Source: Arthrobacter alkaliphilus
GTDB lineage: Bacteria > Actinomycetota > Actinomycetes > Actinomycetales > Micrococcaceae
Assembly: GCF_021483235.1 (NCBI RefSeq)
Contig: NZ_JAKEEC010000005.1
Coordinates: 1-64,000 of the forward strand
Direction: 5' to 3'
Length of the DNA stretch: 64,000 bases
This document shows positions 42,869-51,016 of this stretch, piece by piece. Made by a program: the position numbers and the translations under genes. Numbering within the stretch: position 1 is the first letter of the stretch; each line of letters opens with the position of its first letter. The notes under the pieces were generated by a model. The model saw nothing but the letters and a program-made list of their open reading frames with translations. It did no database searches and was not told the DNA's origin.

Positions 42869-44089
42869 GTGCTGAAGATTGGACTGACCGGCGGGATCGC
42901 CTCCGGCAAATCGCTTGTGTCCGCGCGCCTGAGGGAATTGGGCGCTGTCTTGATCGACGCCGATGCGCTGGCCCGCGAGGTCGTGGAGCCGGGCACGCCA
43001 GGGTTGGCGGCCGTTGCCGCCGAGTTCGGTGAAGGAATCCTCGACGGCGACGGGCGCCTTGACCGGGCACGGCTCGGCTCGATTGTGTTCGCCCAGCCGG
43101 ATCGCAGGGAAGCGCTCAACGCGATTATCCATCCGCGCGTGCGGGAGCGGGCGGCTGCGATGCTCGGAACCGCGAAACCCGGCGACATCGTCGTCCAGGA
43201 TATTCCGCTGCTGGTCGAGACCGGGCAGGGCAGCAGTTTCCACTTGGTGCTGGTGGTTGATGCCTCGGACGAGGAACGGATCCGGCGCATGACGGAGATC
43301 CGCGGCATGACAGTCGAGGATGCGGTGTCCCGCATGGCCGCGCAGGCCAGCCGGGATGAACGCTTGGCGGCGGCCGACGTCGTGCTGGACAACTCCGGAA
43401 GTGTTGAGGATCTTACGGAGCTCGTGGACACCCTATGGGAAAAACGCTTGGCGCCGTTTGCCCGCAATCTCGCAGCAGGGCGCGCGGCACCAAGAGGGGG
43501 CGGCCCCGTATTGTCCCCGCCGAATCCCGACTGGCCGGCCCAGGCCGGGCGGCTCCTCGCGCGGATCCGGCGGGCAGCACCGGAGGTATTGGGCGCCGAC
43601 CATATCGGTTCGACCGCAGTACCGGGCCTTCCCGCCAAGGACATCATCGACCTGCAGGTGAATGTGTCCTCGCTGGAAGACGCAGACCGGATAGCAGGCG
43701 TCCTGGGTGAGGCCGGCTTCCCGCTGCAAGACCCCTCCGCCCGTGACACCCCCAAGCCGCCGGACCTTGACCCGTCTGTGTGGCAAAAGCGCTTCCATTG
43801 CAACGCGGACCCCGGGCGGCCCGCCAACGTCCATGTCCGGGTACTGGGGAGTCCGGGCTGGCGTTATGCGCTGTTGTTCCGGGATTGGCTCCGCGCCGAC
43901 GCCGACGCGCGGGCGATGTATGCGGCCCTGAAACAGGACCTCGCGGCGCTGCACGCGGACGCCGGCCGGACCTTGGAGTATGCGGAGGCCAAGGAGCCCT
44001 GGTTCACGGAGGTCGCCTGGCCGCTCATGGATGCCTGGGCGGGCAGGACCGGTTGGCAGCCGCCGTCGTACTCCGCGGCACGTGGCTAG
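42869..44089 (+). CDS. coaE: Dephospho-CoA kinase fused to a GrpB domain
   Basis: A two-domain protein of 406 aa. The N-terminal kinase (about residues 1-200) makes CoA from dephospho-CoA and ATP, with P-loop [11 protein letters not shown], substrate Asp in [11 protein letters not shown], and [12 protein letters not shown]. From about residue 210 comes a GrpB/UPF0157 nucleotidyltransferase-like domain: [17 protein letters not shown], then [20 protein letters not shown]. The same fusion occurs in mycobacterial CoaE, where the extra domain supports folding or regulation. The GGAGGG before the GTG start is too close for a normal binding site. Confidence 0.95.
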   Translation: MLKIGLTGGIASGKSLVSARLRELGAVLIDADALAREVVEPGTPGLAAVAAEFGEGILDGDGRLDRARLGSIVFAQPDRREALNAIIHPRVRERAAAMLGTAKPGDIVVQDIPLLVETGQGSSFHLVLVVDASDEERIRRMTEIRGMTVEDAVSRMAAQASRDERLAAADVVLDNSGSVEDLTELVDTLWEKRLAPFARNLAAGRAAPRGGGPVLSPPNPDWPAQAGRLLARIRRAAPEVLGADHIGSTAVPGLPAKDIIDLQVNVSSLEDADRIAGVLGEAGFPLQDPSARDTPKPPDLDPSVWQKRFHCNADPGRPANVHVRVLGSPGWRYALLFRDWLRADADARAMYAALKQDLAALHADAGRTLEYAEAKEPWFTEVAWPLMDAWAGRTGWQPPSYSAARG

Positions 44090-44098
44090 GCGCCAAGC

Positions 44099-44428
44099 AT
44101 GATCCGGAAACGCAGAATCACGCCACACCTCGAGGGACAGCGGCTAGGCGCGGTTCGATGGCTGGCATGGGCCGGCGTCGTCCTCATGGCCGCGGCGGCG
44201 CTGCTGTGGTTCCTGGCCGGCGGCCGCGAGGAGTTCGTCGCCGGGACCCAGCCGCCGACGTGGCGCGTCCTCGTCCCCGCTACGTCTTTCTGGCTCGCCT
44301 GGGCTGCCTGGCTGCTGTCCGGACTGTGGTTCGCCGTCAAGATGTTCCGCTCCATCATGGGGCGGCTCGACGATGGCTGGACCAAGCCCGGCGACGGCGC
44401 CGCGTCAGCCCGCGAACGCGGACAGTAG
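44099..44428 (+). CDS. Small membrane protein between coaE and uvrB, 109 aa
   Basis: A basic N-terminus ([10 protein letters not shown]) precedes two hydrophobic helices ([20 protein letters not shown] and [24 protein letters not shown]) and a charged tail. No family recognised. It starts nine bases after the coaE stop and probably shares its transcript. Confidence 0.65.
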   Translation: MIRKRRITPHLEGQRLGAVRWLAWAGVVLMAAAALLWFLAGGREEFVAGTQPPTWRVLVPATSFWLAWAAWLLSGLWFAVKMFRSIMGRLDDGWTKPGDGAASARERGQ

Positions 44429-44436
44429 CTGTCCGC
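44418..44436. other. Palindrome over the stop codon before uvrB
   Basis: GCGGACAG and CTGTCCGC flank TAG, the stop codon of the gene ending at 44428. It lies just upstream of the uvrB -10 element. It may be a terminator stem without U tract or an operator; it does not match the LexA box. Confidence 0.35.
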
Positions 44437-44445
44437 GGACGGGGG

Positions 44446-44451
44446 TACATT
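44446..44451 (+). promoter_or_regulatory. uvrB -10 element (TACATT), leaderless type
   Basis: TACATT is followed by GGATTC and the uvrB ATG at 44458. Confidence 0.55.
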
Positions 44452-44457
44452 GGATTC

Positions 44458-46545
44458 ATGAGTCTTGCCCAGGAGATCAACCGTGTGGTCGCGCCCTTCG
44501 AGGTCGTCAGCGAATTCAAACCGGCAGGCGACCAGCCAGCCGCCATCGCGGAGCTGACAGAACGCATCAACAACGGCGAGAAGGACGTGGTACTGCTCGG
44601 CGCCACGGGTACGGGCAAGAGTGCCACCACCGCCTGGCTCATCGAACAAGTCCAGCGCCCCACTTTGGTGATGGTCCAGAACAAGACCCTTGCCGCGCAG
44701 CTCGCCAACGAGTTCCGGGAACTGCTGCCGAACAACGCGGTGGAGTACTTCGTTTCGTACTACGACTACTACCAGCCCGAAGCCTACGTGCCGCAGACGG
44801 ATACCTTCATCGAGAAGGACTCGTCGGTGAATGAGGAAGTCGAACGGCTGCGGCACTCGGCCACGAACGCGCTGCTGACCCGCCGGGACGTTGTGGTGGT
44901 GGCCACGGTGTCCTGCATCTACGGCCTCGGCACCCCGGAGGAATACATCGCCGGGATGGTCACGCTCACCAAGGGCGCCGAACTGAACCGCGACCATCTC
45001 CTGCGCAAATTCGTCTCGATGCAATATGCGCGCAATGACATGGACTTCCACCGCGGCACCTTCCGTGTCCGCGGAGACACCGTGGAAATCATCCCCATGT
45101 ACGAGGAACTTGCCGTGCGCATCGAGTTCTTCGGTGACGAGATCGAGAACATCTACACCCTGCATCCCGTCACGGGCGAGGTCATCCGCGAGGAAACGGA
45201 GATGTACATCTTCCCCGCGTCGCACTACGTCGCCGGGCCGGAACGCATGTCCCGGGCCATCACCGCCATCGAAGACGAACTCGCGGAACGGCTCAAGGTC
45301 CTGGAGGGACAGAACAAGCTCGTCGAAGCCCAGCGGCTGCGCATGCGCACCACCTACGACCTTGAGATGATGCAGCAAATGGGGTTCTGCAACGGGATCG
45401 AGAACTATTCACGCCACATCGATGGCCGCGGCTCCGGCACAGCACCGCATTGCCTCCTGGACTATTTCCCGGACGACTTCCTGCTGGTCATCGACGAATC
45501 CCACGTCACGGTTCCGCAGATCGGTGCCATGTACGAGGGTGATATGTCGCGCAAGCGCACCCTCGTGGACCACGGCTTCCGGCTTCCTTCCGCCATGGAC
45601 AACAGGCCGCTCAAATGGGACGAATTCCTGGAGCGGGTGGGCCAGACCGTCTATCTTTCCGCGACCCCGGGCAAGTACGAGCTGGGCAAGGCTGACGGGT
45701 TCGTCCAGCAGATTATCCGCCCCACCGGCCTGATCGATCCCGAAGTGATCGTGAAGCCGACCAAGGGCCAGATCGACGATCTCCTTGGCGAGATCCGGAC
45801 GCGGGTGGAGCGCGACGAACGCGTGCTGGTCACCACCCTGACCAAGCGTATGGCCGAGGACCTCACCGACTACCTCCTGGGCCACGGGGTCAAGGTGCAA
45901 TACCTGCACTCCGACGTCGACACCCTCCGGCGCGTGGAACTGCTCCGCGAACTCCGGATGGGCAGCTTCGACGTCCTGGTAGGCATCAACCTGCTCCGTG
46001 AGGGCCTCGACCTGCCTGAAGTGTCACTCGTCAGCATCCTCGACGCCGACAAGGAAGGCTTCCTGCGCTCGGCCACTTCCCTCATCCAGACCATCGGGCG
46101 TGCGGCCCGCAACGTCTCGGGCCAGGTCCACATGTACGCCGACCGGATCACGGACTCGATGGCCCAGGCGATTGAAGAAACCAACCGCCGCCGGGAAATC
46201 CAGGTCAAATACAACACCGACAACGGTGTGGATCCGCAGCCTTTGCGCAAGAAGATCGCCGATATCACCGATCAGCTCGCCCGCGAAGACGCCGACACCC
46301 GCGAGTTGCTGGCCGCAACCGGAAAGGGTGGCCGGACCGGCAAGGGCAAGGGGGCGTCGAAGGTGCGCCAGGATGGCCTGGCAGCAGCTCCGGCCGAGGA
46401 CCTGGTGGGCCTGATCGAACAGCTGACGGAGCAGATGCACGCGGCTGCCGCCGAACTCCAGTTTGAGATCGCGGCGAGGATCCGCGACGAGGTGGGCGAC
46501 CTCAAGCGGGAACTCCGCCAAATGCAGTCCGCGGGGCACGCCTAG
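44458..46545 (+). CDS. uvrB: Excinuclease ABC subunit B
   Basis: A 695-residue damage-verification helicase of nucleotide excision repair. It has Walker A GATGTGKS, the beta-hairpin [21 protein letters not shown] that clamps DNA, the DEAH-like box VIDESH, motif [11 protein letters not shown] and a C-terminal UVR domain that contacts UvrC. Start ATG 44458 gives the standard N-terminus [20 protein letters not shown]. It works with UvrA (58597) and UvrC (63055) of the same window. Confidence 0.97.
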   Translation: MSLAQEINRVVAPFEVVSEFKPAGDQPAAIAELTERINNGEKDVVLLGATGTGKSATTAWLIEQVQRPTLVMVQNKTLAAQLANEFRELLPNNAVEYFVSYYDYYQPEAYVPQTDTFIEKDSSVNEEVERLRHSATNALLTRRDVVVVATVSCIYGLGTPEEYIAGMVTLTKGAELNRDHLLRKFVSMQYARNDMDFHRGTFRVRGDTVEIIPMYEELAVRIEFFGDEIENIYTLHPVTGEVIREETEMYIFPASHYVAGPERMSRAITAIEDELAERLKVLEGQNKLVEAQRLRMRTTYDLEMMQQMGFCNGIENYSRHIDGRGSGTAPHCLLDYFPDDFLLVIDESHVTVPQIGAMYEGDMSRKRTLVDHGFRLPSAMDNRPLKWDEFLERVGQTVYLSATPGKYELGKADGFVQQIIRPTGLIDPEVIVKPTKGQIDDLLGEIRTRVERDERVLVTTLTKRMAEDLTDYLLGHGVKVQYLHSDVDTLRRVELLRELRMGSFDVLVGINLLREGLDLPEVSLVSILDADKEGFLRSATSLIQTIGRAARNVSGQVHMYADRITDSMAQAIEETNRRREIQVKYNTDNGVDPQPLRKKIADITDQLAREDADTRELLAATGKGGRTGKGKGASKVRQDGLAAAPAEDLVGLIEQLTEQMHAAAAELQFEIAARIRDEVGDLKRELRQMQSAGHA

Positions 46546-46547
46546 GG

Positions 46548-46718
46548 TAAAGTTGGGCCTACGTAGGGGAGTATCCCAAGCGCTACGTCCGTCAACACGC
46601 AAGGCATCGATGCCTCGCCGGGCGCAGCGGATCGCCGTTTTAACGTTGTTGCCTCAGGCAGGGACGCAGGCAGGTCGGAGAGACTTACGCCGTTTTGGCG
46701 TACCTGCGAAAGGCATTT
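46548..46718 (+). promoter_or_regulatory. Probable yybP-ykoY (Mn2+) riboswitch leader of terC
   Basis: After a -10-like TAAAGT at 46548-46553, the 160-base leader opens with ACGTAGGGGAGTATCCC. ACGTAG (46561-46566) pairs with CTACGT (46583-46588). The GGGGAGTA core is the hallmark of the yybP-ykoY Mn2+ aptamer, a class often found before TerC/Alx exporters. The leader ends in CCTGCGAAAGGCATTTTAG right before the ATG, so translation-level control is plausible. Confidence 0.7.
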
Positions 46719-46721
46719 TAG

Positions 46722-47756
46722 ATGCAACTCCCCGCTTGGTTTGAGATCGGCTCATTGGTCGTTCTCGGAATCATCCTCCTTGTCGATCTTCTCCTGGTCC
46801 TCAAGCGTCCGCACGAACCCTCCATGAAGGAAGCGGGCCTCTGGGTCGCCTTCTACGTCAGCCTCGCCTTGGTGTTCGCCGGAGCGATGTTCGCTTTTGC
46901 CGGCCCCGAGCTGGGCGGCCAGTTCATCGCGGGTTGGGTGACCGAGTACAGCCTGAGTATCGACAACCTGTTTGTCTTCATCATCATCATGGCCCGGTTC
47001 TCGGTGCCCCGCAGGTACCAGCAGGAAGTGCTCATGGTGGGCATCATTATCGCCCTCGTCCTGCGCGGCATTTTCATTGCCCTCGGTTCCGTGGTGATCG
47101 AGCAATACAGCTGGGTCTTCTACATCTTCGGTGCGTTCCTCCTCTGGACGGCCTGGAAACAAGCCACGGACAGGGGCGAAGACGAGGAAGACGGGTCCGA
47201 AAGCCCCCTGATCGCCCGCCTCCGCAAGGTTGTCCCGATGACGGAGAAGTTCGACGGCGGTAAGCTACGGACCACGGTCGACGGCAAGAAACTGTTCACC
47301 CCCATGCTGATCGTCTTCGTGACCATCGGCATGACAGACCTCTTGTTCGCAGTGGACTCCATTCCGGCCATCTTCGGGCTGACACAGAGCGCCTTTATCG
47401 TCTTCACTGCCAACATCTTCGCCCTCATGGGCCTGCGCCAGCTGTACTTCCTGCTCGGCGGCCTCATGAGCCGGCTGATCTACCTCAAGCACGCCTTGTC
47501 GATCATTCTCGCCTTCATCGGCGTGAAACTGGTCCTTCATGCCATGCACGTCAACGAACTGCCCTTCATCAACGGCGGCCACCATATTGAATGGGCTCCG
47601 GAGATCCCGACCTATGTGTCCCTCGCCGTGATCATCGGCACCATCGTGGTGGCGGTTGTCGCGAGCCTCCTGACCCCGGCGGCAAGCAAGTCCAAGCTGG
47701 ACGCCCGGCTCGAAGAAGATTCCCGCAAGAGCACGAACAGGGTTTCCGGGCACTAG
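46722..47756 (+). CDS. TerC/Alx-family membrane protein (metal exporter)
   Basis: A membrane protein of 344 aa with about nine helices. TerC signatures are WVTEYSLSIDNLFVFIIIMARF in the first half and VTIGMTDLLFAVDSIPAIFGLT in the second, each carrying conserved acidic residues within helices. Relatives such as Alx move Mn2+ out of the cytosol. The acidic loop EDEEDGSE lies between helices. The riboswitch-like leader supports a manganese role and makes it the counterpart of mntH. Confidence 0.9.
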   Translation: MQLPAWFEIGSLVVLGIILLVDLLLVLKRPHEPSMKEAGLWVAFYVSLALVFAGAMFAFAGPELGGQFIAGWVTEYSLSIDNLFVFIIIMARFSVPRRYQQEVLMVGIIIALVLRGIFIALGSVVIEQYSWVFYIFGAFLLWTAWKQATDRGEDEEDGSESPLIARLRKVVPMTEKFDGGKLRTTVDGKKLFTPMLIVFVTIGMTDLLFAVDSIPAIFGLTQSAFIVFTANIFALMGLRQLYFLLGGLMSRLIYLKHALSIILAFIGVKLVLHAMHVNELPFINGGHHIEWAPEIPTYVSLAVIIGTIVVAVVASLLTPAASKSKLDARLEEDSRKSTNRVSGH

Positions 47757-47830
47757 CGGCCGCACAGGAGGCACCCCGCGGAGGGGAACCGGCTCACAAG
47801 AGTGCCCGGGGCTGCCTCCCGCGGTGGGGA

Positions 47831-47836
47831 TATGCT
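47831..47836 (+). promoter_or_regulatory. -10 element (TATGCT), leaderless type
   Basis: TATGCT is followed by CGTGAA and the ATG at 47843. Confidence 0.5.
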
Positions 47837-47842
47837 CGTGAA

Positions 47843-49192
47843 ATGGCGTTGTCTTCTCCAACAACCGTTGAGTCCGCGGCGATCCAGCGGCGCACTGTCC
47901 GATTGCTCGCTGCGGCCCAATTGCTCAGCGGAATAGGCAACGGCGCCACGTTGTCCATTGGATCGCTCCTTGCGGTGCAGCTCAGCGGATCGAGTGCGTG
48001 GGCCGGCTCTGTCACCACCATCCTCACCCTCACCGGAGCGGTCTCGGCACTTCCCCTTGCCGGCCTTGCCGAACGCCGGGGGCGCAGGGTCGGCCTCGTT
48101 ACCGGCCTGGTGGCGGCGATGCTGGGTGCGATCCTCGTCATCGTGTCGGCAGCAAGCGGTGTATTTGCCGTGCTCTTGCTGGGCGGGGCCCTTCTGGGTC
48201 TTGGCACGGCGTCGAACCTTCAGGCCCGTTTCGCCGCCGTCGACCTCGCGGCGCCGGAGAGCCGCGGGCGCTCCCTGGCGACGGTGGTGTGGGCGATCAC
48301 GATCGGCGCCGTGGCGGGTCCGAACCTCATCCAGCCCGGCGCGGTCGTCGGGGCGGCCTTGGGCCTGCCCGCCATCGCCGGGCCATTTGTGTTCTCTGTC
48401 GCCGGACTGCTGCTGGCCGCCGTGTTGCTGACGGCAGGACTGCGCCCGGATCCGCTCCTGCTGGCGAGGCGGCTGGCCGAGGAGGCGGACGACGCCGGCG
48501 GACGGCCCGCGGCTACGGAACCCCGGCGACGGTCCCTGACCGAGGGCCTCCGCGCGGTGAGGGCGTCGCCGCGGGCGATGCTTGCCTTGGTTGCGGTGGT
48601 CGCGGCGCACGGAATCATGGTGGCGGTCATGTCGATGACGCCGCTGCATTTGCAGGAGCTTGCCAACGTTCGGGCGGCGGGCAACCCAATGGGCCACGCC
48701 GGCCACGACATGGGTACTGACGCCTTGGTGATCATTGGATTCACCATCTCGCTCCACATTGCCGGAATGTATGCCCTGTCCCCGCTGATGGGGTGGTTGA
48801 CGGACCGGGTGGGCAGGATCCAGACGATCGTGCTTGGCTTTGTGCTGCTCACGGTGGCTGTGGGCGTCGCAGGTTTTGGACAGCAGGATCCCGTGCTGGT
48901 GACGGTCGGGCTCATCATTCTCGGCCTCGGGTGGTCGGCCGCGACCATTTCGGGATCGACCCTCCTGGCTGAAAGCGTGGGCCAGCGGCAACGGGTTGTG
49001 GTCCAGGGCGTCTCTGACACGCTCATGGGCGCGGCCGGGGCGCTCGGCGGCGGGCTGTCCGGCGTGGTGCTGAGCTGGGTGGGGTATCAGGGACTCAACA
49101 TGGCGTCCGGTGCTCTGGCAGTTGCCGTCCTGGCCGTCGCCGCCGCCGCAGGCTTCAGTTCGTCCCGCGCGCCATCCCCAAGAGCCGGTTGA
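47843..49192 (+). CDS. MFS transporter
   Basis: A 12-helix major facilitator of 449 aa. The loop-2 motif reads GLAERRGRRVGLVTGLVAAMLGA and its second-half counterpart is GWLTDRVGRIQTIVLGFV. A His/Met-bearing loop NPMGHAGHDMG lies near residue 285 between helices 7 and 8, which may touch a metal or be a simple spacer. Substrate unknown. The last 38 bases overlap, on the opposite strand, the end of the aminopeptidase gene. Confidence 0.88.
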   Translation: MALSSPTTVESAAIQRRTVRLLAAAQLLSGIGNGATLSIGSLLAVQLSGSSAWAGSVTTILTLTGAVSALPLAGLAERRGRRVGLVTGLVAAMLGAILVIVSAASGVFAVLLLGGALLGLGTASNLQARFAAVDLAAPESRGRSLATVVWAITIGAVAGPNLIQPGAVVGAALGLPAIAGPFVFSVAGLLLAAVLLTAGLRPDPLLLARRLAEEADDAGGRPAATEPRRRSLTEGLRAVRASPRAMLALVAVVAAHGIMVAVMSMTPLHLQELANVRAAGNPMGHAGHDMGTDALVIIGFTISLHIAGMYALSPLMGWLTDRVGRIQTIVLGFVLLTVAVGVAGFGQQDPVLVTVGLIILGLGWSAATISGSTLLAESVGQRQRVVVQGVSDTLMGAAGALGGGLSGVVLSWVGYQGLNMASGALAVAVLAVAAAAGFSSSRAPSPRAG

Positions 49193-50519
49193 AGATTCCT
49201 TCGCCGTCTTCGCCGATTCCGTCGTGGTGGAAGTCCCCTGTGGTCCAGGCCTGCAGTCCGCGCACCGCGGCCGCGGTTTCCATGGAGAGCTGGAAGTCCA
49301 CGTAGATGTCGTCACGGTAGACGGCGGCCGCCACCGGGACCGTGTTCGCGGCCAGTTGAGCCACGTCGTAAAGCGGCTTCCAATCGGGCTTGCCGGCCAG
49401 GAGCGACGCGACTTCCTGCAGGGGCGCAAGCGCCGGATCCTGTTCGAAATACCAGGGATAGACCATTTCGCCGGTCAGGAGCGGCTCGGCCGCCTCGGGC
49501 TGGAACTCCGGAAACTCCGCGAGCACGCGCCACGCCGCCCAGTCCGTGGCCTGCCCTTGGCCGTAGATGGCCTCATGCAGGACGGCATAGAGGGGATTCG
49601 AGGCCCGGGAAACAAGGCCGTGGACCTGTTCGAGGAAGGTGTCGGAGAGACGGGCCCCGTCCGGGGAGGGTACGAAGGCGTCCTCGAGGAGGCTGTGCAA
49701 GGCATCAACGCGGGTGTTCCCGCCGAGGAACGATCCCACCATCTGGAAGCGCTCCGGCGTGAGCCGTTCGCCGCTGGGCAGGCGCTCTTTCGTGGCCTCC
49801 AGATGCCGCGCGATCCGGGTGACGATGTCGCGGTCCTCCGGGTACCACTCGAAGTATTCCGCATTACGTTCGGCGACCCGTTGGAAGGTGGCCCGGTAGA
49901 CGCGATCCGGCGGACCTTCCAGCGGTGCGAGGCCGCCGGTGATGAGTACTTCCCTGAGGCCTTCCGGCGCGAACGAGAGGTAGGTCAGGGCGCAGAAACC
50001 GCCGAAGCTCTGGCCAAGGACGGTCCACGGTTCCGAACCCAGGATCTTCCGGATGAGTTCGGCGTCGGCCACGATCGAGTCCGCCCGGAAATGCGTGAGG
50101 TAGTGCGCCTGTGCAGCGGCATCGCCCCGGAGCGGCAAGGTGTTGCGGTCCGCCGGCGTGGACAAGCCCGTGCCCCGTTGATCCAGCATCAGGATGCGGA
50201 AACTCCTCGCGGCAGCCTTCATCCAACCGGACAAGGACGTGGTCCGGATTCCGCGTCCGCCGGGCCCGCCCTGGAGGTAGAGCAACCACGGCAACTTGGC
50301 TGCTTCCTCTTCCGCGTGCTCAGCGGAGACAAACTCGCGGGCGAAGACGGTGATCGTTTCCGCGGTCCCGTCAGCCCCGGCACCATCGGAGCCCCAATGG
50401 TCGAGGGGGACCGTGAAGAAGTGCTCGGTGGTGCGGACACCCCGGAATTCGTGGCGTGCGCGGATGGTGTGCGCCGTGTCCTCAACCACGCGCTCAGCCA
50501 CGAGCCATGACCTTGTCAT
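49155..50519 (-). CDS. Proline iminopeptidase-like alpha/beta hydrolase (S33)
   Basis: A 454-residue serine peptidase. It has the oxyanion segment LYLQGGPGGRG, LMLDQRGTGLSTP, the nucleophile elbow GQSFGG and a late His in GDFHHDG. These are the marks of prolyl aminopeptidase-type S33 enzymes that release N-terminal residues from peptides. No signal peptide, so it is cytosolic. ATG 50519 (MTRSWLVAE) is chosen; a GTG five codons upstream is also open. The start lies inside the end of the GNAT gene, so the two are cotranscribed. Confidence 0.88.
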   Translation of the reverse strand: MTRSWLVAERVVEDTAHTIRARHEFRGVRTTEHFFTVPLDHWGSDGAGADGTAETITVFAREFVSAEHAEEEAAKLPWLLYLQGGPGGRGIRTTSLSGWMKAAARSFRILMLDQRGTGLSTPADRNTLPLRGDAAAQAHYLTHFRADSIVADAELIRKILGSEPWTVLGQSFGGFCALTYLSFAPEGLREVLITGGLAPLEGPPDRVYRATFQRVAERNAEYFEWYPEDRDIVTRIARHLEATKERLPSGERLTPERFQMVGSFLGGNTRVDALHSLLEDAFVPSPDGARLSDTFLEQVHGLVSRASNPLYAVLHEAIYGQGQATDWAAWRVLAEFPEFQPEAAEPLLTGEMVYPWYFEQDPALAPLQEVASLLAGKPDWKPLYDVAQLAANTVPVAAAVYRDDIYVDFQLSMETAAAVRGLQAWTTGDFHHDGIGEDGEGIFNRLLGMARGTN

Positions 50520-50994
50520 CGCTGCCGAAGGCACCCAGCGCTTCTCCGGTCAGCCGGAACGTCGACCAGCCGTCCATGGGGATGGCGCCGAGGCTGCGGT
50601 AGAAGTTGATGGATGGCTCGTTCCAGTCCAGGACACTCCATTCCACCCGTGCATAACCGCGTTCCACGGCGGTCGCGGCCAAGTGCTGCAGGAGCGCCTT
50701 CCCGTGGCCCTCGCCCCGGGCGCCGGGCGTGACGTAGAGGTCCTCGAGGTAGATGCCGTGGACGCCTTCCCAGGTTGAGTAATTCACGAACCACAAAGCA
50801 AATCCCTGGACGTCTCCGGCCGCGTTTTCGGCCATGTGCGCGTACACCCGGGGATTCTCGCCGAACAGGGCTTCGGTGAGCTTTTCGGGCGTGTTCTTAA
50901 CGGCGTCGGGCTCTTTTTCGTAGGCCGCAAGTTCATGGATCATCTGCAGGATCGCGGGGACGTCGGACACTCTGGCTGGGCGGATAACACTCAT
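50494..50994 (-). CDS. GNAT N-acetyltransferase (diamine acetyltransferase-like)
   Basis: A 166-residue acetyltransferase. The acetyl-CoA motif is LYVTPGARGEGHGKALLQHLA, and the blocks ILQMIHELAAYEKEP, VHGIYLEDLYV and WSVLDWNEPSINFYRSLGAIPMDGW match the spermidine/spermine (SSAT-like) branch. The actual amine substrate is not certain. It overlaps the downstream peptidase gene by 26 bases. Confidence 0.9.
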   Translation of the reverse strand: MSVIRPARVSDVPAILQMIHELAAYEKEPDAVKNTPEKLTEALFGENPRVYAHMAENAAGDVQGFALWFVNYSTWEGVHGIYLEDLYVTPGARGEGHGKALLQHLAATAVERGYARVEWSVLDWNEPSINFYRSLGAIPMDGWSTFRLTGEALGAFGSDDKVMARG

Positions 50995-51000
50995 GATCCG

Positions 51001-51006
51001 AGCTTA
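51001..51006 (-). promoter_or_regulatory. -10 element (TAAGCT), leaderless type
   Basis: On the minus strand TAAGCT is followed by CGGATC and the ATG at 50992-50994. Confidence 0.5.
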
Positions 51007-51016
51007 CTCGGCGGCC

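Noticed and set aside
42863-42871. GGAGGG as ribosome binding site of coaE
   Set aside because: It abuts the GTG with no spacer, so it cannot position the ribosome; the -10 spacing points to a leaderless start instead.
44418-44436. LexA box before uvrB
   Set aside because: The palindrome GCGGACAG-TAG-CTGTCCGC does not resemble TCGAAC-N4-GTTCGA.
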